Source: Neelides folsomi
Taxonomy: Eukaryota; Arthropoda; Collembola; Neelipleona; Neelidae
Direction: 5' to 3'
Length of the DNA: 39,739 bases
Assembly: GCA_034687125.1 (NCBI GenBank)
Contig: JAQGBZ010000496.1
Location: 1 to 39,739 of the forward strand
Both the position numbers and the translations under genes were made by a program. The notes below the pieces were generated by a model. That model had not been told where the DNA came from, made no database searches, and saw only the letters and a program-made list of their open reading frames with translations. This document shows positions 1 through 11,039 of this stretch, one piece after another. The first letter of the stretch is position 1. Every line of letters starts with the position of its first letter.

Positions 1-820
1 TATATCGTAAGTTTTCCTATATTAAATGCATTACATGGCTTTTCTCCATTGATGCAATTGAAAATGGCCTCCCAGTACTTTATATTTTTGTAGTGGTCTA
101 CATATTATGTGGGGAAAATATTTTTGACGGAATAATATAAAGGGAACTTGGTTCATTTGATTAACATGAGATATTGGTGACGTCAACAGTCATTTCCCAC
201 TGTGAATTGTGAAAATGTCCAAAAAGTAAAAATTGTTTCATAAGTTTTACAGATACATAAAACATTTTTGTATACATATGTATAACATACCATACACGTA
301 TACAAATTGTTAAATAATAAAATTACGAGTGAAATTAAGTATATTAGGTAAGTGAAATAAATATTAAGTATTAAGTATCTGTATTAAGTATCTGTACATA
401 ACGCATTAAACAAGTTATAAGAATAATTGTTAAATAAGCTAAGTAGTATTATGCATAAAATTAATAAATATATTAATAAATGTTGCAGTTTTTTGTGTTA
501 AATGTGTTAATGTGTCCGTTTGTGTTAGTTGATTAGTTGTGTAATGTATGTTTCACAATCCCAAATATTGTCCGATTAATAACAGTTAAGACGTGTAAAT
601 ATCTTACTGCTTATGTATATATTGTAAATAGTTAATTAAATTGTATTTTCCGAATTCCGTTAGTTGGCTAAAAGGTTATATTAATAAATAACATTAATTA
701 CTCATTAAACCCTTATTGATTTACACACATAAATAGATATTGCAATACGTATCAAAAACTGCACAAAGAGAACATTACATAATGCCATAATATTGATTAG
801 TAAAATAATGTAAGTTTGCT
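1..820. other. AT-rich flank beyond the scramblase gene, no gene seen
   Basis: This stretch follows the stop codon of the minus-strand scramblase gene and would hold its 3' UTR. I see no convincing ORF, splice pattern or RNA gene. It contains a small direct repeat of a 13-base unit (attaagtatctgt, two copies near 368-397) and many TA-rich words such as tatacatatgtata. Confidence 0.5.
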
Positions 821-3343
821 TTATAGCATTCCTGGTCTATCTTGTTCTTTATTACCTGCTTTCTCGAAGAACATGAAATCCTAAAAATAATGAAAAAAGA
901 ATTAAAACTGCTAGTGGTTTCAAGTAAATGAAGCAAATTGGACAAAATTAAAGTACTTACAATAAGGAAACACGCTCCGATCATTGTTGCTTTCATTCGA
1001 ACGTCTAAATCCACTGGGAAACTGATGCCGAAATTGTCAGAGTCAGTAAAAGCTTCACGTAGAAGTCCGCTCCATTGCTTGGAGATTTTTCCTACAGTTG
1101 TTCCCGCATCCCTCGACAAGATCTTCAAATCATATGTTCAATTACTCAATATAAATATAAAAAATCATAAAATGAAATAGGTATATATTAGTTGTTAGTA
1201 ATTGAATATTACCTTAAACTCAACTTCTCCACACAAAGAGAAAGTGCAAAGTGGCCCTTCAATCCTTAGCACAACTTCACCGTCTCGGTCCTTCACAACA
1301 AATTGCGGAGTTAAGCAACTCCATTCTTGCTCAACAGTTCCAACTAATTGTCCAGGAGGTGAAAATACTGACAAAGTCTAAATATAATTGAAAACCACAA
1401 TCATTAAATTGAAAAAATACTTGTATCATTTATATTACATGATTTACATACAGGTAGTTATTTTAAGTTAACCGTAAGAAAAATTCATATTTTGTAGAAT
1501 ACATACTTGAAGGCAGCAAGGGAAAAGGCATGAACCGCAAGCCAATGGTCGCGATAGATGAATCACCTCTCTTTCTTGGGAATCTTTGATAAGGATCTCA
1601 AAAGGTCGTGATGGACCACAACATTGTCTGAAAAATAATATTTTATATTTATATAATTACGCATAATCATTTAGAATACAAGATAATTATTCTTGAAATA
1701 ATAATTTTTATCCCGTAAATTATGTGTTATAGAGTATATCCTAATAATTCTTCTATTGCAATAAAAAATCATTAAATTTTAAACCATTTTTACCGTGTAC
1801 AGCAACCCGTATCTTCTTTAGCAGTGTAAATAACTTGACCTTGAGAATTCTTTATCTTGTATTTATTTTTCGTTTCAAAACCGAGGAAGGCTAAATGAAT
1901 CAAAGCAAAGGATTAATCAAATATTCATTTGGAGTATTTATCCTATTATCCTGTCACTTATCAAAATCATTTCTATCAAATAATATTATTATGTAATTTC
2001 TTTTGTATTAATGCCTATTAGTGTTATTTTAAATTAATGAATAGAAAGTCAATGTTAAATTTTTACCTTCGAGCATTTCCACTTTCTGCTTCACAAAAAG
2101 AGTATCAATTTGAGTGAGGTATTCAAGGCCAGGTGGAACATTCAATGGAATATTCTGCGTGTTCATCATATTCATGCCTATTTAATAAAATTAAATTGAT
2201 ATAAATATTAAATTCATTTTAAAATCAATATTTCCATAAAGGGTTATCCACTTAATATTATTAAATGGTAAACAGAAAGGTACAGGTAAGTTCTTAATAT
2301 GTAGCATAACAATGAGCAAATAATAATTTTGCAAGTTTTTCTAGAGGATTTTAATTACTATCTACTACAGATATTTATTTGTCTAATTGCTTAGAACATT
2401 CACAATAAAATAATGTAAATGGTTAAATTTTGGATGCTCATGCTGGATGTGTGATGAATTTGGTAACAAGGGATTTCGACATTTGATTGAACCTTGCGTA
2501 GGTTGACTCAGAATTGGAGGTGGATATCCGGGTGCAGGGCCGTAGCGAATTTCACTAGAAGCCATTGGCATTGGCATTGGATAACTTGGAGGACCATAAC
2601 CTGCACTCTCATTGAATCCCGAAGAATATCCTAATCGTTAATATTCATCTCAATAACACAAAAATAATTTAATGTCGATACAACAAATATTCTATTGGTC
2701 GATATCAGTAAATATCTGTAAATAATGTTGGTAAATAATCAAATATATAAAAAGCATTATGCTAATTATTAATTATAATTTTGTCAAAATTCATTATTAA
2801 AGTTCAAAGTATTATTTTTGCGCTATTTAACTTTTGTTAACTTGAAATATATTGTCTACAAATAAAGTAAATTGTATATCTTTTATATATATTTGTAAAC
2901 TTACCCATTCCTTGAGGTTGGTTCATGATCGGGCCAGATTGAAAACCAGGTCCATTGACTGGAACTGGAACCGGAGGGTAATCATAGGCTGCTGGTGCAA
3001 AACCGGGTTGTCCAACGGGTGGCATATATGGAGGAGGATCTGAAGAATAATCAAAATAATTGTCAATCCTCAATTCTAAGTGTAGAACCGATTCGAATCA
3101 TTTTAAATAAAATATATTATCTTATCTTAAAAATTTATGTGTACTTTGTTGTGTTGGCGGATAAGGATATCCTCCCATGTCTCCTCCAGGTGCTGAAGGT
3201 GGATAGCCACTTCCAGGAGGAGGGTAACCTCCCGGTGCCGATGGGGGCGGGTAGCCAACACCTCCCATTCCGCCCATCGGATATCCAGGGTCGGCTGGAG
3301 GATAACCAGGGCCAGCAGGGGGATATCCCGGGTTATAAGCCAT
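821..3343 (-). CDS. phospholipid scramblase, nine coding exons, 395 aa
   Basis: Exons (minus strand): 3343-3145, 3039-2905, 2630-2493, 2177-2067, 1890-1794, 1627-1507, 1377-1213, 1122-961, 880-821. Lengths sum to 1188 bases with consistent phases. Residues 1-160 are a Pro/Gly/Tyr-rich repeat region ([17 protein letters not shown] and similar). The scramblase domain follows from about 170, starting at [20 protein letters not shown]. It has the Cys clusters GCCTRQCCG and GSCLFPCC, then [29 protein letters not shown] (349-360) matches the Ca-binding segment known in human PLSCR1. The hydrophobic stretch [17 protein letters not shown] (about 365-381) is the usual C-terminal membrane anchor. The family moves phospholipids between bilayer leaflets when Ca rises, or has signalling roles. 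The Pro-rich N-terminus is expected to bind SH3/WW proteins. The ATG at 3343 is the first in frame and opens the repeat. The gene appears intact. Confidence 0.93.
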
Positions 3344-3361
3344 CGAATTAGTTCTTCTCTT

Positions 3362-3940
3362 CCTTATTCCAAAAATTGGGGTGAGGATAAAACTACCAAC
3401 TTAAATTATAAAAGACAATTAAAAAAATGTGTCACTTTTGAAGTATCTCATTAACTCCCAGAGAAAAGTGAAATACAATAAATATTGTTATTCATGTATA
3501 GTAATATGTAGTTATAAATCTTATTTTAAGAATTATGTTATAGTTTTAATATAATTCTTATATTAAAATTACCTTTTTTGGATTATTAAGTAGGAAACTG
3601 ATTTCAAAAAATACTAAATGTCAATTAAAAGTTTACCTAAGACCTTGGTAGTTTTTGTAATACTGATATAAGTTATCAAAGATTTAAAGATTGACTTAAA
3701 TCTCCTCAATCCTTTATTTTTAATAAAGCGAGGTAAAGAGACAAGAGAGCTCAAATAGTGTTTACCATACGTGGAAAAGAGGAATACAAATTGTCGAGTA
3801 CACACCCACAGATGGTTTTCAAACAGAGCGAGTTTTCTATGTCACTGTGTTAGAAGAGAAACCAAAGGATATATAGGGAAAACGCAAGTTCAATAGGTTG
3901 GTGCGGTGCGGTGTAATAAACCCCTACTATATATAGTAGT
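3362..3940 (-). promoter_or_regulatory. possible 5' UTR intron and TATA elements of the scramblase gene
   Basis: Upstream of the scramblase ATG, the minus strand shows a good acceptor about 20 bases before the start (TTTTTGGAATAAG at about 3362) and a donor CTTAG|GTAAAC with its exon edge at 3637. This suggests a non-coding first exon. TATA-like words lie at about 3870 (TATATAT) and 3929-3938 (CTATATATAG). Either could set the transcription start. The intron call and the choice of TATA element are both inference. Confidence 0.3.
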
Positions 3941-4344
3941 GCACAGAAGAACAGTTAAGAATTTTAATTCCATATAAACCTATTGAATTCAAGGAATGAC
4001 AAAAAACACAAACATCACATGTACATGAATCACCATCTTATGAAATATTTATACAAGAAAAGAATATTTTGTTGGTCTTTTGGTATTTTATAATAATTAA
4101 CACGTGCACCATGGAGGTAGATATTTCATATAGAATATAATCAAGAGTCTTTATAAAATTACTTTTACCAAAATATTGAATATTGATAAAATGATTAAAA
4201 TATAAAAAGTAGATCGATTAAAATTTTTATTTGCCAAATATTTGAATTGGTTTTAATTTTTTTTACATATTTTATACTTTTATAGCCAATGAAAGAGCTA
4301 TACATAGGAATATTTTGTATGTAATTCGAAAGGAGATTTATCAT

Positions 4345-7300
4345 TTAAGCAACGATTTTCGCGTCGGCTTGTTTGCAAATTTGGATAACTGAATTGCCCG
4401 TGTGCCCATAAACAGCAATTTGAACGCTCAATGTCGCCTGTTAAAAAAATATATAAACCAGTGAAAGCCAATTGCAATGATTTAATAGTTGGAAGCATTT
4501 AATTCGTTTAATTAATACAGGTACACTTACCCCTTCAAGGGATTTTTCGATTGGAATGGTATTCGTTACTGTATACCCCTTTCCAGGTTCAACTTCAGAA
4601 TTGGGAATTTCAGCATAATGAATATCAACCTTAAATAAAGTTTTGAAATAATCAAATTTTAAATTGAAATCGGCAACATTGGCTATAACAAGTAAATTTT
4701 ATTTTATTTCTAAGATATTGATCTATTGATATTGATATATATTGATATTGAGAGGTAGTCGATAATGCATAAAATGGGTTTGCGTTTAACTTACAATGAA
4801 ACATGGATATCAATAAGTTAGGATATTGAAATTTTCACAGGTTGTAACTTAATATATGGATAAATAGCCAATAAAGTTCAGACTGACGGCATGACATATA
4901 AGTTTGTAAAAATTCAACCCGTAAGGGTCAAGAATGCATGTGTTAACATAGGCTCTATCTTTGGAACGAGATAAAAAAATAATTCTCAGTTAAAATACCA
5001 ATATGTTTCAATCGGATAATAAACCTATTATATCTTTCTATTGAAATAACTACTTGCCCAATTGACGAAAATGGTTATGTTTAACCAAAGTTAAGCATTT
5101 TAAAATTACGAAATTAAATAAAGTGAAAAATAAATTATTTATTTTACATAGTTACATGAAAATGAATGGTTACGTGAAAATTCCTCAAACTTTCATTTTC
5201 TCAAAAATGAATAACCGAAACTGCTCCCTTTGTTCCAGAAGAATTCCTTCTAATCAGTGAATAAGACGAATTGGCAATTGTAACAACGAAGAAACGATTC
5301 ATTCAAGGAAAATTGACCGAAGATGTGAAGTTTGTGCCAAGTTTTTTCTGGACTTTGAAAAGATTTCATTCCAATGAGTTGGAATACATTATTAGCAAAA
5401 TACAAAGTAACAATTTAAAATATCCTATCAATATTTATCTAATTAATGCATATTAATTAACAACCTATTTAAATTATAATTATACGTTAATAAATTATTA
5501 ATAAATCTTATATAACATTAGATTATTTTGAACGAAAATTTGCATTTACTTTGTACAAAAAGACTACAATTCAGACCTCGTGAAGCCATTAGCAATTCTT
5601 GGGAATTTGAGGATTTTGACTCTTGTGCTTTTGATAATTTTGATTTAAATTCTGATGAACCTTTGACATCAAGACATCTTGTTGAATGTCAAAATGCTCA
5701 ACTTCAATGACTTACAAACCTCAATGATTCACAAGTAAAGCTTTCAAGTGAAGATATTGAAATGTTTATTTTGATGCTCACACAAAACCAAAACTGCAAA
5801 GAACAGCCTGTCTTCGACTTTTCTGAAATTGGATCATGGAGCAATGATGATTATCATCTCTTAACGGGAATTTCACGAGAGAATTTTGATGATCTTCATC
5901 TTGACATTAAAGGAAAAATGAGGAATACTTTACATCGTTCAACTCGAGACGCACTTGCAATCTCAATCACAAGTGAGTAAGTGTCTCAGCGGTTTTAAAT
6001 AAATGATGTGGAGTTGGTTGATATTCATTATGTGGTTTTGGTGATTGATGGCACCTACATTTATGTTCAAAAATCTACGTACTCCTTGAACAAGTGTAGG
6101 AATTTCCTGAAACCTCTCATCATTACAGTAGCCGTTATTTAATTTTAATCTATTTATTATAACCAAAATTATTTTTTTATTACTTACTATTTATTTTATT
6201 TCTTTAATTGAATAAAAACTTTTAAATTATAGATGGTATATCGACGTGGCGGGTGTCTGGCTCACTTACAGCAAAAATTCTGATGCTCAGATTTACAATA
6301 AGATCCATACTGATTGTCAAGTTTTCCAACAATGGCGAAAATCTCATGATCAAAATCTTGTAGATAGAAGATTTAGGGAATTAAGAGAAACTGCTAAATC
6401 CTATGGAATTGAAATTTTCATGCCAGATTTGATGACTCGTTCGGATAAGCAATTTACCACAAGAAAATCCAATGAAACACGAATTGTTACGATCGCTCGC
6501 ATCGTTGTGGAATCTTCTAATGCCAGATTAAAAAAGTGGGGAATGTTATCGTCGATCATTGAAATGCCCTACGTCTACACAGGAAAAATCTTTTCAAGAC
6601 TTCAATTGTCAGATTCGTGGCCGTTTTGATTAACAGATACAAAGGGAAATTATTTGATGACTCTCCGATTCACATGAAGATTGCCCAATTAGCTATCAAC
6701 TGAATGAAAAAGAGAAATCTCCTAAAACCAACCTTCGAAAAAGCTCGGATGTCATTATCGAAATGGAGAAGAGCAACTGAGATTGATTTGGTCCATTTCC
6801 CATTGCTTGATGAAGAGGAAATGGCATTATTTACATTGGGAAGCTATCAATCAAAAATGGCCATTAACTCCAGCAGAAATTGGGAGACGACGAGGAATTT
6901 CTCATTTATGCCAATCGAGCAAAACCAAACCTCCTTTTCACATCAATTTTTTCCCTGTTCATCAGAGCAAAAGTTCATAAAGTTTTTGTACAATTCAATA
7001 GGAGAAAAGAAGGACATGAAGGCATTTCGCAATATTACTGCACTTGTAAGAACGGTGCACGGACAGTTGGTGCATGTTCCCGTGTGGCGTCTCTTGTTTT
7101 GTACCTTGGATACGTTCGACACAACACTAACATGATCAAATCCAAACGTTCCTTGTCGGTGATGAAGATTTTAAATGCTGCAACAGTTAACCAAAGTATT
7201 AAACAAACGATATTATCCATCTTAAGTTCATTTAATGCTTTATGAAGACATAATATAAAATTTATTGTTCTTAATTTTTAGATGACTTCTAATCCTCCTT

Positions 7301-8421
7301 GTCTTTGCTCTGGACTTCTGTGAGCGTCACATCTCTCAAATATAACTTATTAACAATATACAGTATTTATTATACATATGTACACATTATTATGACATCG
7401 ATTTAGCATTTCTTTTGTTTTTAACTTTACTATAAAATGAATCTTTTGTCAATTATTGATTTATACAGAAATTCAATGGATAATTTGAAATAAAACTTTT
7501 TGAAAAACTTAAAAATTGTTTATATTAATATAAATTGGAGATTTCTAAAAAATTGTAGGCTTAGCCCAACATGTAGAAGCTTAAAGCATAGGGTAAGATA
7601 ACTTCTAATCTTACAATTTTAAAGGTTTTTTAAGTTTGAAGTTATAATTAATTTCGTATAATTTTGCATAGAATATTATTCGCTTGAAATTTATTTTGAT
7701 AAATCTCACTAATTGTTAAATATTGTTAATGTGAAGTTCTTTTTATTTGAATTCTACAACTTTTATTGTTATAAAAATGATTTTTAATTTCCAATCTCCC
7801 TACTATTCAAGGATTTAATTAAAAGTTAATTTAATTTAACCGATATTTTTTAATAAAAGTATGCTTAGCGTTTATAACGATACTAAAAGTTGCGCTAATA
7901 AGCAAATAGATTATTCAAATAAAATACAAAAATAAATAAAAATTAATCGGTGTTATAATATAACTGAGAAAAATATTTTACTTACAGGTATTCCACCAAA
8001 AATGATTTGAATATGACTGATTAAATGAGGATGAGCAGTTTCTAAAATATTACAAAAGAATATATGAAAGAAAACTTAAGATTTTCCAAGAAATAATTTG
8101 TTTTATCTCTAATGGACTAACTTGGTGAGAAATCGACTTCAGTTACAACAGTTTCACCAGCTGGAAATTCACATGGATTTCGAACACAACCTGTAACTCT
8201 CATTGCCAAAATATCTGCAGTGGATCCTATAGTCGAAATAAATAATTGTTAAAATTAATGATGTTTAGTAATTATAAATTTATTTCATTTTTGAACGTCT
8301 GGGAAAATTTTAACAAACGTGTCTTACCACAATCTCTCGTTTCTTCTATGAAAGGGACATTGGAGATTGAAGCAGCAGACACTGCAGCGACAAACAAAAA
8401 CAATACAAACAGTTTCATCAT
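4345..8421 (-). CDS. NPC2/ML-domain secreted lipid-binding protein, copy A, 148 aa
   Basis: Exons (minus strand): 8421-8328, 8226-8122, 8041-7986, 4629-4531, 4437-4345, total 447 bases. The product starts MMKLFVLFLFVAAVSAAS, a signal peptide, so the mature protein should be secreted or luminal. NPC2/MD-2-related ML proteins have an immunoglobulin-like beta-sandwich that carries sterols, fatty acids or semiochemicals. Family marks are DCG near the N-terminus (Cys31), TGCVRNPCEF (Cys45 and Cys50), PGKGYTVTNTIPI, and the closing VIQICKQ (Cys139). The usual middle disulfide pair is absent: the loop reads DIHYAEIPNSEVEPGK. Coding exons 2-5 equal copy B in length and phase, so the two are tandem duplicates. 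Intron 3 is 3356 bases, against about 100 in copy B, because a transposon lies in it. The splice sites remain intact, so the gene is probably functional. Confidence 0.9.
4630..7985 (-). other. expanded intron 3 of NPC2 copy A
   Basis: The minus-strand donor is CCT|GTAAG at 7986/7985 and the acceptor is TTTAAG| before 4629. The intron contains the plus-strand Harbinger-like relic (about 5215-7245). The remainder (4630-5214 and 7246-7985) is AT-rich with no gene that I can see. Confidence 0.8.
5215..7245 (+). mobile_element. decayed Harbinger-like DDE transposon with Cys-rich tail
   Basis: Broken reading frames on the plus strand read as a DDE_Tnp_4-type transposase in order. An N-terminal Cys pair lies near 5221 (NCSLCSRR). 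An acidic middle follows (5528-5980, with a TGA at 5708). The first catalytic Asp is in VIDGTYIYVQKSTYSLNK (about 6043-6096, close to a family IDGTYIYIQKS-type motif). The second Asp is in LVDRRFRE (about 6359). The Glu is in VVESSNARLKKWG (about 6508). A C-terminal CTCKNGARTVGACSRVAS followed by YLGYVRH (about 7040-7115) is the SWIM-like zinc motif seen in this transposase group. Frames change near 5980-6030, 6170-6240, 6630 and 6870-6900, and stops interrupt throughout, so it is dead. I could not place terminal inverted repeats by eye. It sits wholly inside intron 3 of NPC2 copy A, on the opposite strand. Confidence 0.82.
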
Positions 8422-8492
8422 TTTGGTTTTTTGAGAGATTTTAAAAAACTTGTAAATTCTTTGTTAATTAATAGAAGTTTAAACGTTGTAAA

Positions 8493-8498
8493 TTTATA
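8493..8498 (-). promoter_or_regulatory. candidate TATA box of NPC2 copy A
   Basis: The minus strand reads TATAAA about 75 bases upstream of the ATG at 8421. A start site about 30 bases downstream would leave a short 5' UTR. The region is AT-rich, so a chance match is possible. Confidence 0.4.
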
Positions 8499-8743
8499 TT
8501 TGTGCAAATCGAATATTAAAAGTAAATCTTTTCAAGGTAGTTAGATGTTTAAACATTTTAATCAAAATAGATAATTTGTTTGTAGATAATTATTTACTTC
8601 TTGACACGTTGATTCAAGTGACATAGATAATTCCTTTTGATTAATAGAAAATAAATCCTTCAGTATTTACTGGTTATGTATTACCTTTATTTAAATAGTA
8701 TAGTATCTACACATTTAAATGTCGGTATACTACACATTGTACA

Positions 8744-9127
8744 TACAGGGTGAGTCTAAAGTCGATGCGTTTTTTAATCATTTAATTTCTACCTGAGGTA
8801 GCAATTATAAAAGTCTTTAAAGATAGCCATTCAATGAGTCATCATATCAATATGTTATGTAGCCAAATATAAGCCGAAATGGTTAAACATTAAATAAATG
8901 ACAGTCACTTTTCTTTGAGAAAGTCTTTCTCGCAGAAAAGGACCTAAGAAAGGAGGTATTCTTGATATCGAAGGCAAGATTTAGCTTAATTGATCAGTTA
9001 AATTTCATTTTTATATGATATTATATATCATAAGGAAGATATCTGCCAAATTTAATAAAAATCGATTAATGAATAAAAAAGATGATTGATTTTGAACAAA
9101 ACGCATCGACTTTAGACACACCCTGTA
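8744..9127. mobile_element. 380-base MITE with mariner-style inverted ends
   Basis: The left end at 8746 reads CAGGGTGAGTCTAAAGTCGA. The right end at 9125, read on the other strand, gives CAGGGTGTGTCTAAAGTCGA. The ends match over about 28 bases with one mismatch. Both ends are flanked by TA (8744-8745 and 9126-9127), the duplicated target of Tc1/mariner elements. The interior is AT-rich with no transposase ORF, so it is a non-autonomous element. It lies between the two NPC2 copies, upstream of copy A and downstream of copy B. Confidence 0.85.
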
Positions 9128-9789
9128 CATTGTACAAAAATCAAGAATAAATAACATTTTTGAAATAATTATTATTTTTGTCTTTGGGCTTCGGGTTCGC
9201 CTATTATTTTATACCAAATAAAAAATTTAAACTCTATTAGATTCTCGATAAAATTTTAGTTTATTTATCATTTTAATTTTAAACTCATTATAAACAGCAT
9301 TATGATATAAATATCCATATTTATAATACATCACTAAAATCAATAATTGTAATACAGATAATTGGTAACTAAATTAAGTATTTAATAACTTTGCTAACTC
9401 TAACTCTTAATCCATGTAGATATCCTTACTATAATATATGCACAAATACAAATCTGTGTAAGCTATAAATACTATGAGTATTTTAGTATTATTATTTTGT
9501 AAAAGAAAATGAATAAAAACTTAAGCTTAATGAATAATGATTTAAAAATAGGGCGATTGAAAGTCGCAATGCGGCCAAAGACCTATTATTGTTACCACCC
9601 CAATATCTCATCACACTCGGTTTTGTCGTTTGGAAATCTTAATTACTATTAATTAGCTATGCTTGGCTCTAATTATGAAGGGTAAAGGAAATATTTACAT
9701 TCATTATGGCTTTATGTGTCTTCACAATAATTTAATATGAAATGAATTTAGCGAATTTTGATAAGAAAATGTGAGTTTATTAAGTTTAT
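9128..9789. other. intergenic spacer, no gene seen
   Basis: AT-rich sequence between the MITE and the stop codon of NPC2 copy B. I see no coding or RNA signal other than the polyadenylation motif just beyond copy B. Confidence 0.5.
9776..9781 (-). terminator. candidate polyadenylation signal of NPC2 copy B
   Basis: The minus strand reads AATAAA about 9 bases past the stop codon at 9790. This is close to the stop but typical for short-UTR arthropod genes. Such motifs are also common by chance in this AT-rich DNA. Confidence 0.35.
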
Positions 9790-10659
9790 TTAAGCAATTG
9801 AAGCTTGAGCTCGCTTGCAGACAATCAAAGGTCCTTTATCTTTGTCTGATCCAATAACTCCCACTTGTACGATGAGGGTGACCTAAAATAAATATAATAG
9901 CATTAATATCATCCTTATACAACTTTAATTGAAATAATATTTATATTTATAAAATAATTAAGGAAAAATATAAGAAGAATAAGGAGTTTGTGTTTAACTT
10001 ACTCCTTTAAGAGTGAGGTCGATTGGGATTGTGTTAGCGACGGTGTAGGCCTTTCCTTCTTCAACTCCTGAATTTGGAATATCCTCCTTATGGATGTCAA
10101 TCTATAACAATTATTCAAAAAGTTATAAAATATGCTTTATCTTTACTATACAGTTAAGATTTGATAAAATTAACATTAGCAATAAGTTATTTTATGTCTT
10201 ACGGGAATTCCTGCAACGATGACTTGGATCCAACTGACGCATTTGAGGTGTCCTTCAGCTAAAGTCAAAAATTAATGTATAGAATTATTTATAAAAGTAT
10301 TACATTAATTATAGAGTAAAGTTAATTTATTAAATTAAAATTTACCTGGGGCAAAATCGATTTCGGTATTAACGACGGTTCCAGCTACGAATTCGCATGG
10401 CACGTGGGTACAACCTGACACATGCATCCTAATAACATTTCCAGTCGATCCTAAAGATTCGGCAATTTATTAATTTTCCATTAGTTTATAAAAAATTTAA
10501 ATCAATTTTTATATAAATGGAAATCGGAAGAAATCTATTTTATTTATTTATGAATATTTTACCACAATCTGCAGTTCCTTCAATGAATGGGGCAACGCTT
10601 TTAATTGAAGCGGAGGAGGCAACAGCGACAAAAGCTGCCAAAACAATCAACTTCATCAT
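9790..10659 (-). CDS. NPC2/ML-domain secreted lipid-binding protein, copy B, 149 aa
   Basis: Exons (minus strand): 10659-10563, 10450-10346, 10258-10203, 10101-10003, 9882-9790, total 450 bases. The protein starts MMKLIVLAAFVAVASSAS, a signal peptide. ML-family marks are ADCG (Cys32), SGCTHVPCEF (Cys46 and Cys51), VEEGKAYTVANTIPIDL, and LIVCKRAQASIA at the end (Cys140). As in copy A, the DAC...C pair usual in NPC2 is missing from the loop (DIHKEDIPNSGVEEGK). One unpaired Cys is present at about residue 74 (HLKCVSW). Coding exons 2-5 have exactly the same lengths as copy A (105, 56, 99, 93), with the same phases, so this is a recent tandem duplicate. All introns are short and the frame is open. 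The ligand cannot be told from sequence. Confidence 0.93.
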
Positions 10660-10738
10660 TTTCCTGCTTTTCCTCACGACTTTGATTTAAATTCAAAGAG
10701 GATCTGGCAAATGTAACTAAAGAGCCTTCGAACACCGA

Positions 10739-10746
10739 TATTTATA
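10739..10746 (-). promoter_or_regulatory. TATA box of NPC2 copy B
   Basis: The minus strand reads TATAAATA 80 bases upstream of the ATG. A start site about 28 bases downstream, near 10712, would leave a 5' UTR of about 50 bases. Confidence 0.55.
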
Positions 10747-10809
10747 GTCATTGTATCTTTGATCAATAGAATCTCATATCAGGTTTTTAGTTAATACATT
10801 TTAACTCAT

Positions 10810-11038
10810 CTAATCAACACACAGGAGCTTCGTGAAAATTACAGGTGGTTTAATAGCAACAAACACTCCGCCTGACACTGGGAATCCCATTTGATTGACA
10901 AAGAGAAAACCCTTCATTAATTGATCGGTGTTGAGAATTGGTTGTGATGTCAGTGTTTTCATACTTGCTATCTTTATCTTATTGAGTGCATTCGCACACT
11001 CACTTGAGATCAGAAACAATTTTCCAAAGGTATATGAC
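10810..11038 (-). pseudogene. orphan coding-like fragment, possibly chemoreceptor C-terminus
   Basis: After a possible acceptor (CTCGTATAG at about 11039), the minus strand is open for about 75 codons to a stop at 10810, including SSECANALNKIKIASMKTL and QMGFPVSGGVFVAIKPPVIF. The spacing of a Cys/Ala helix, then a Pro-Val-x-Gly-Gly hydrophobic segment, is vaguely like the last part of arthropod gustatory receptors. I cannot confirm this, and the hallmark TYhxxxxQ ending is absent. I found no upstream exons with confidence. It may be a broken gene remnant or a chance ORF. Confidence 0.2.
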
Positions 11039-11039
11039 T

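Noticed and set aside
2852..3351. Plus-strand open frames opposite the scramblase first exons
   Set aside because: They are antisense shadows of the Pro/Gly-rich coding repeats, with no family resemblance.
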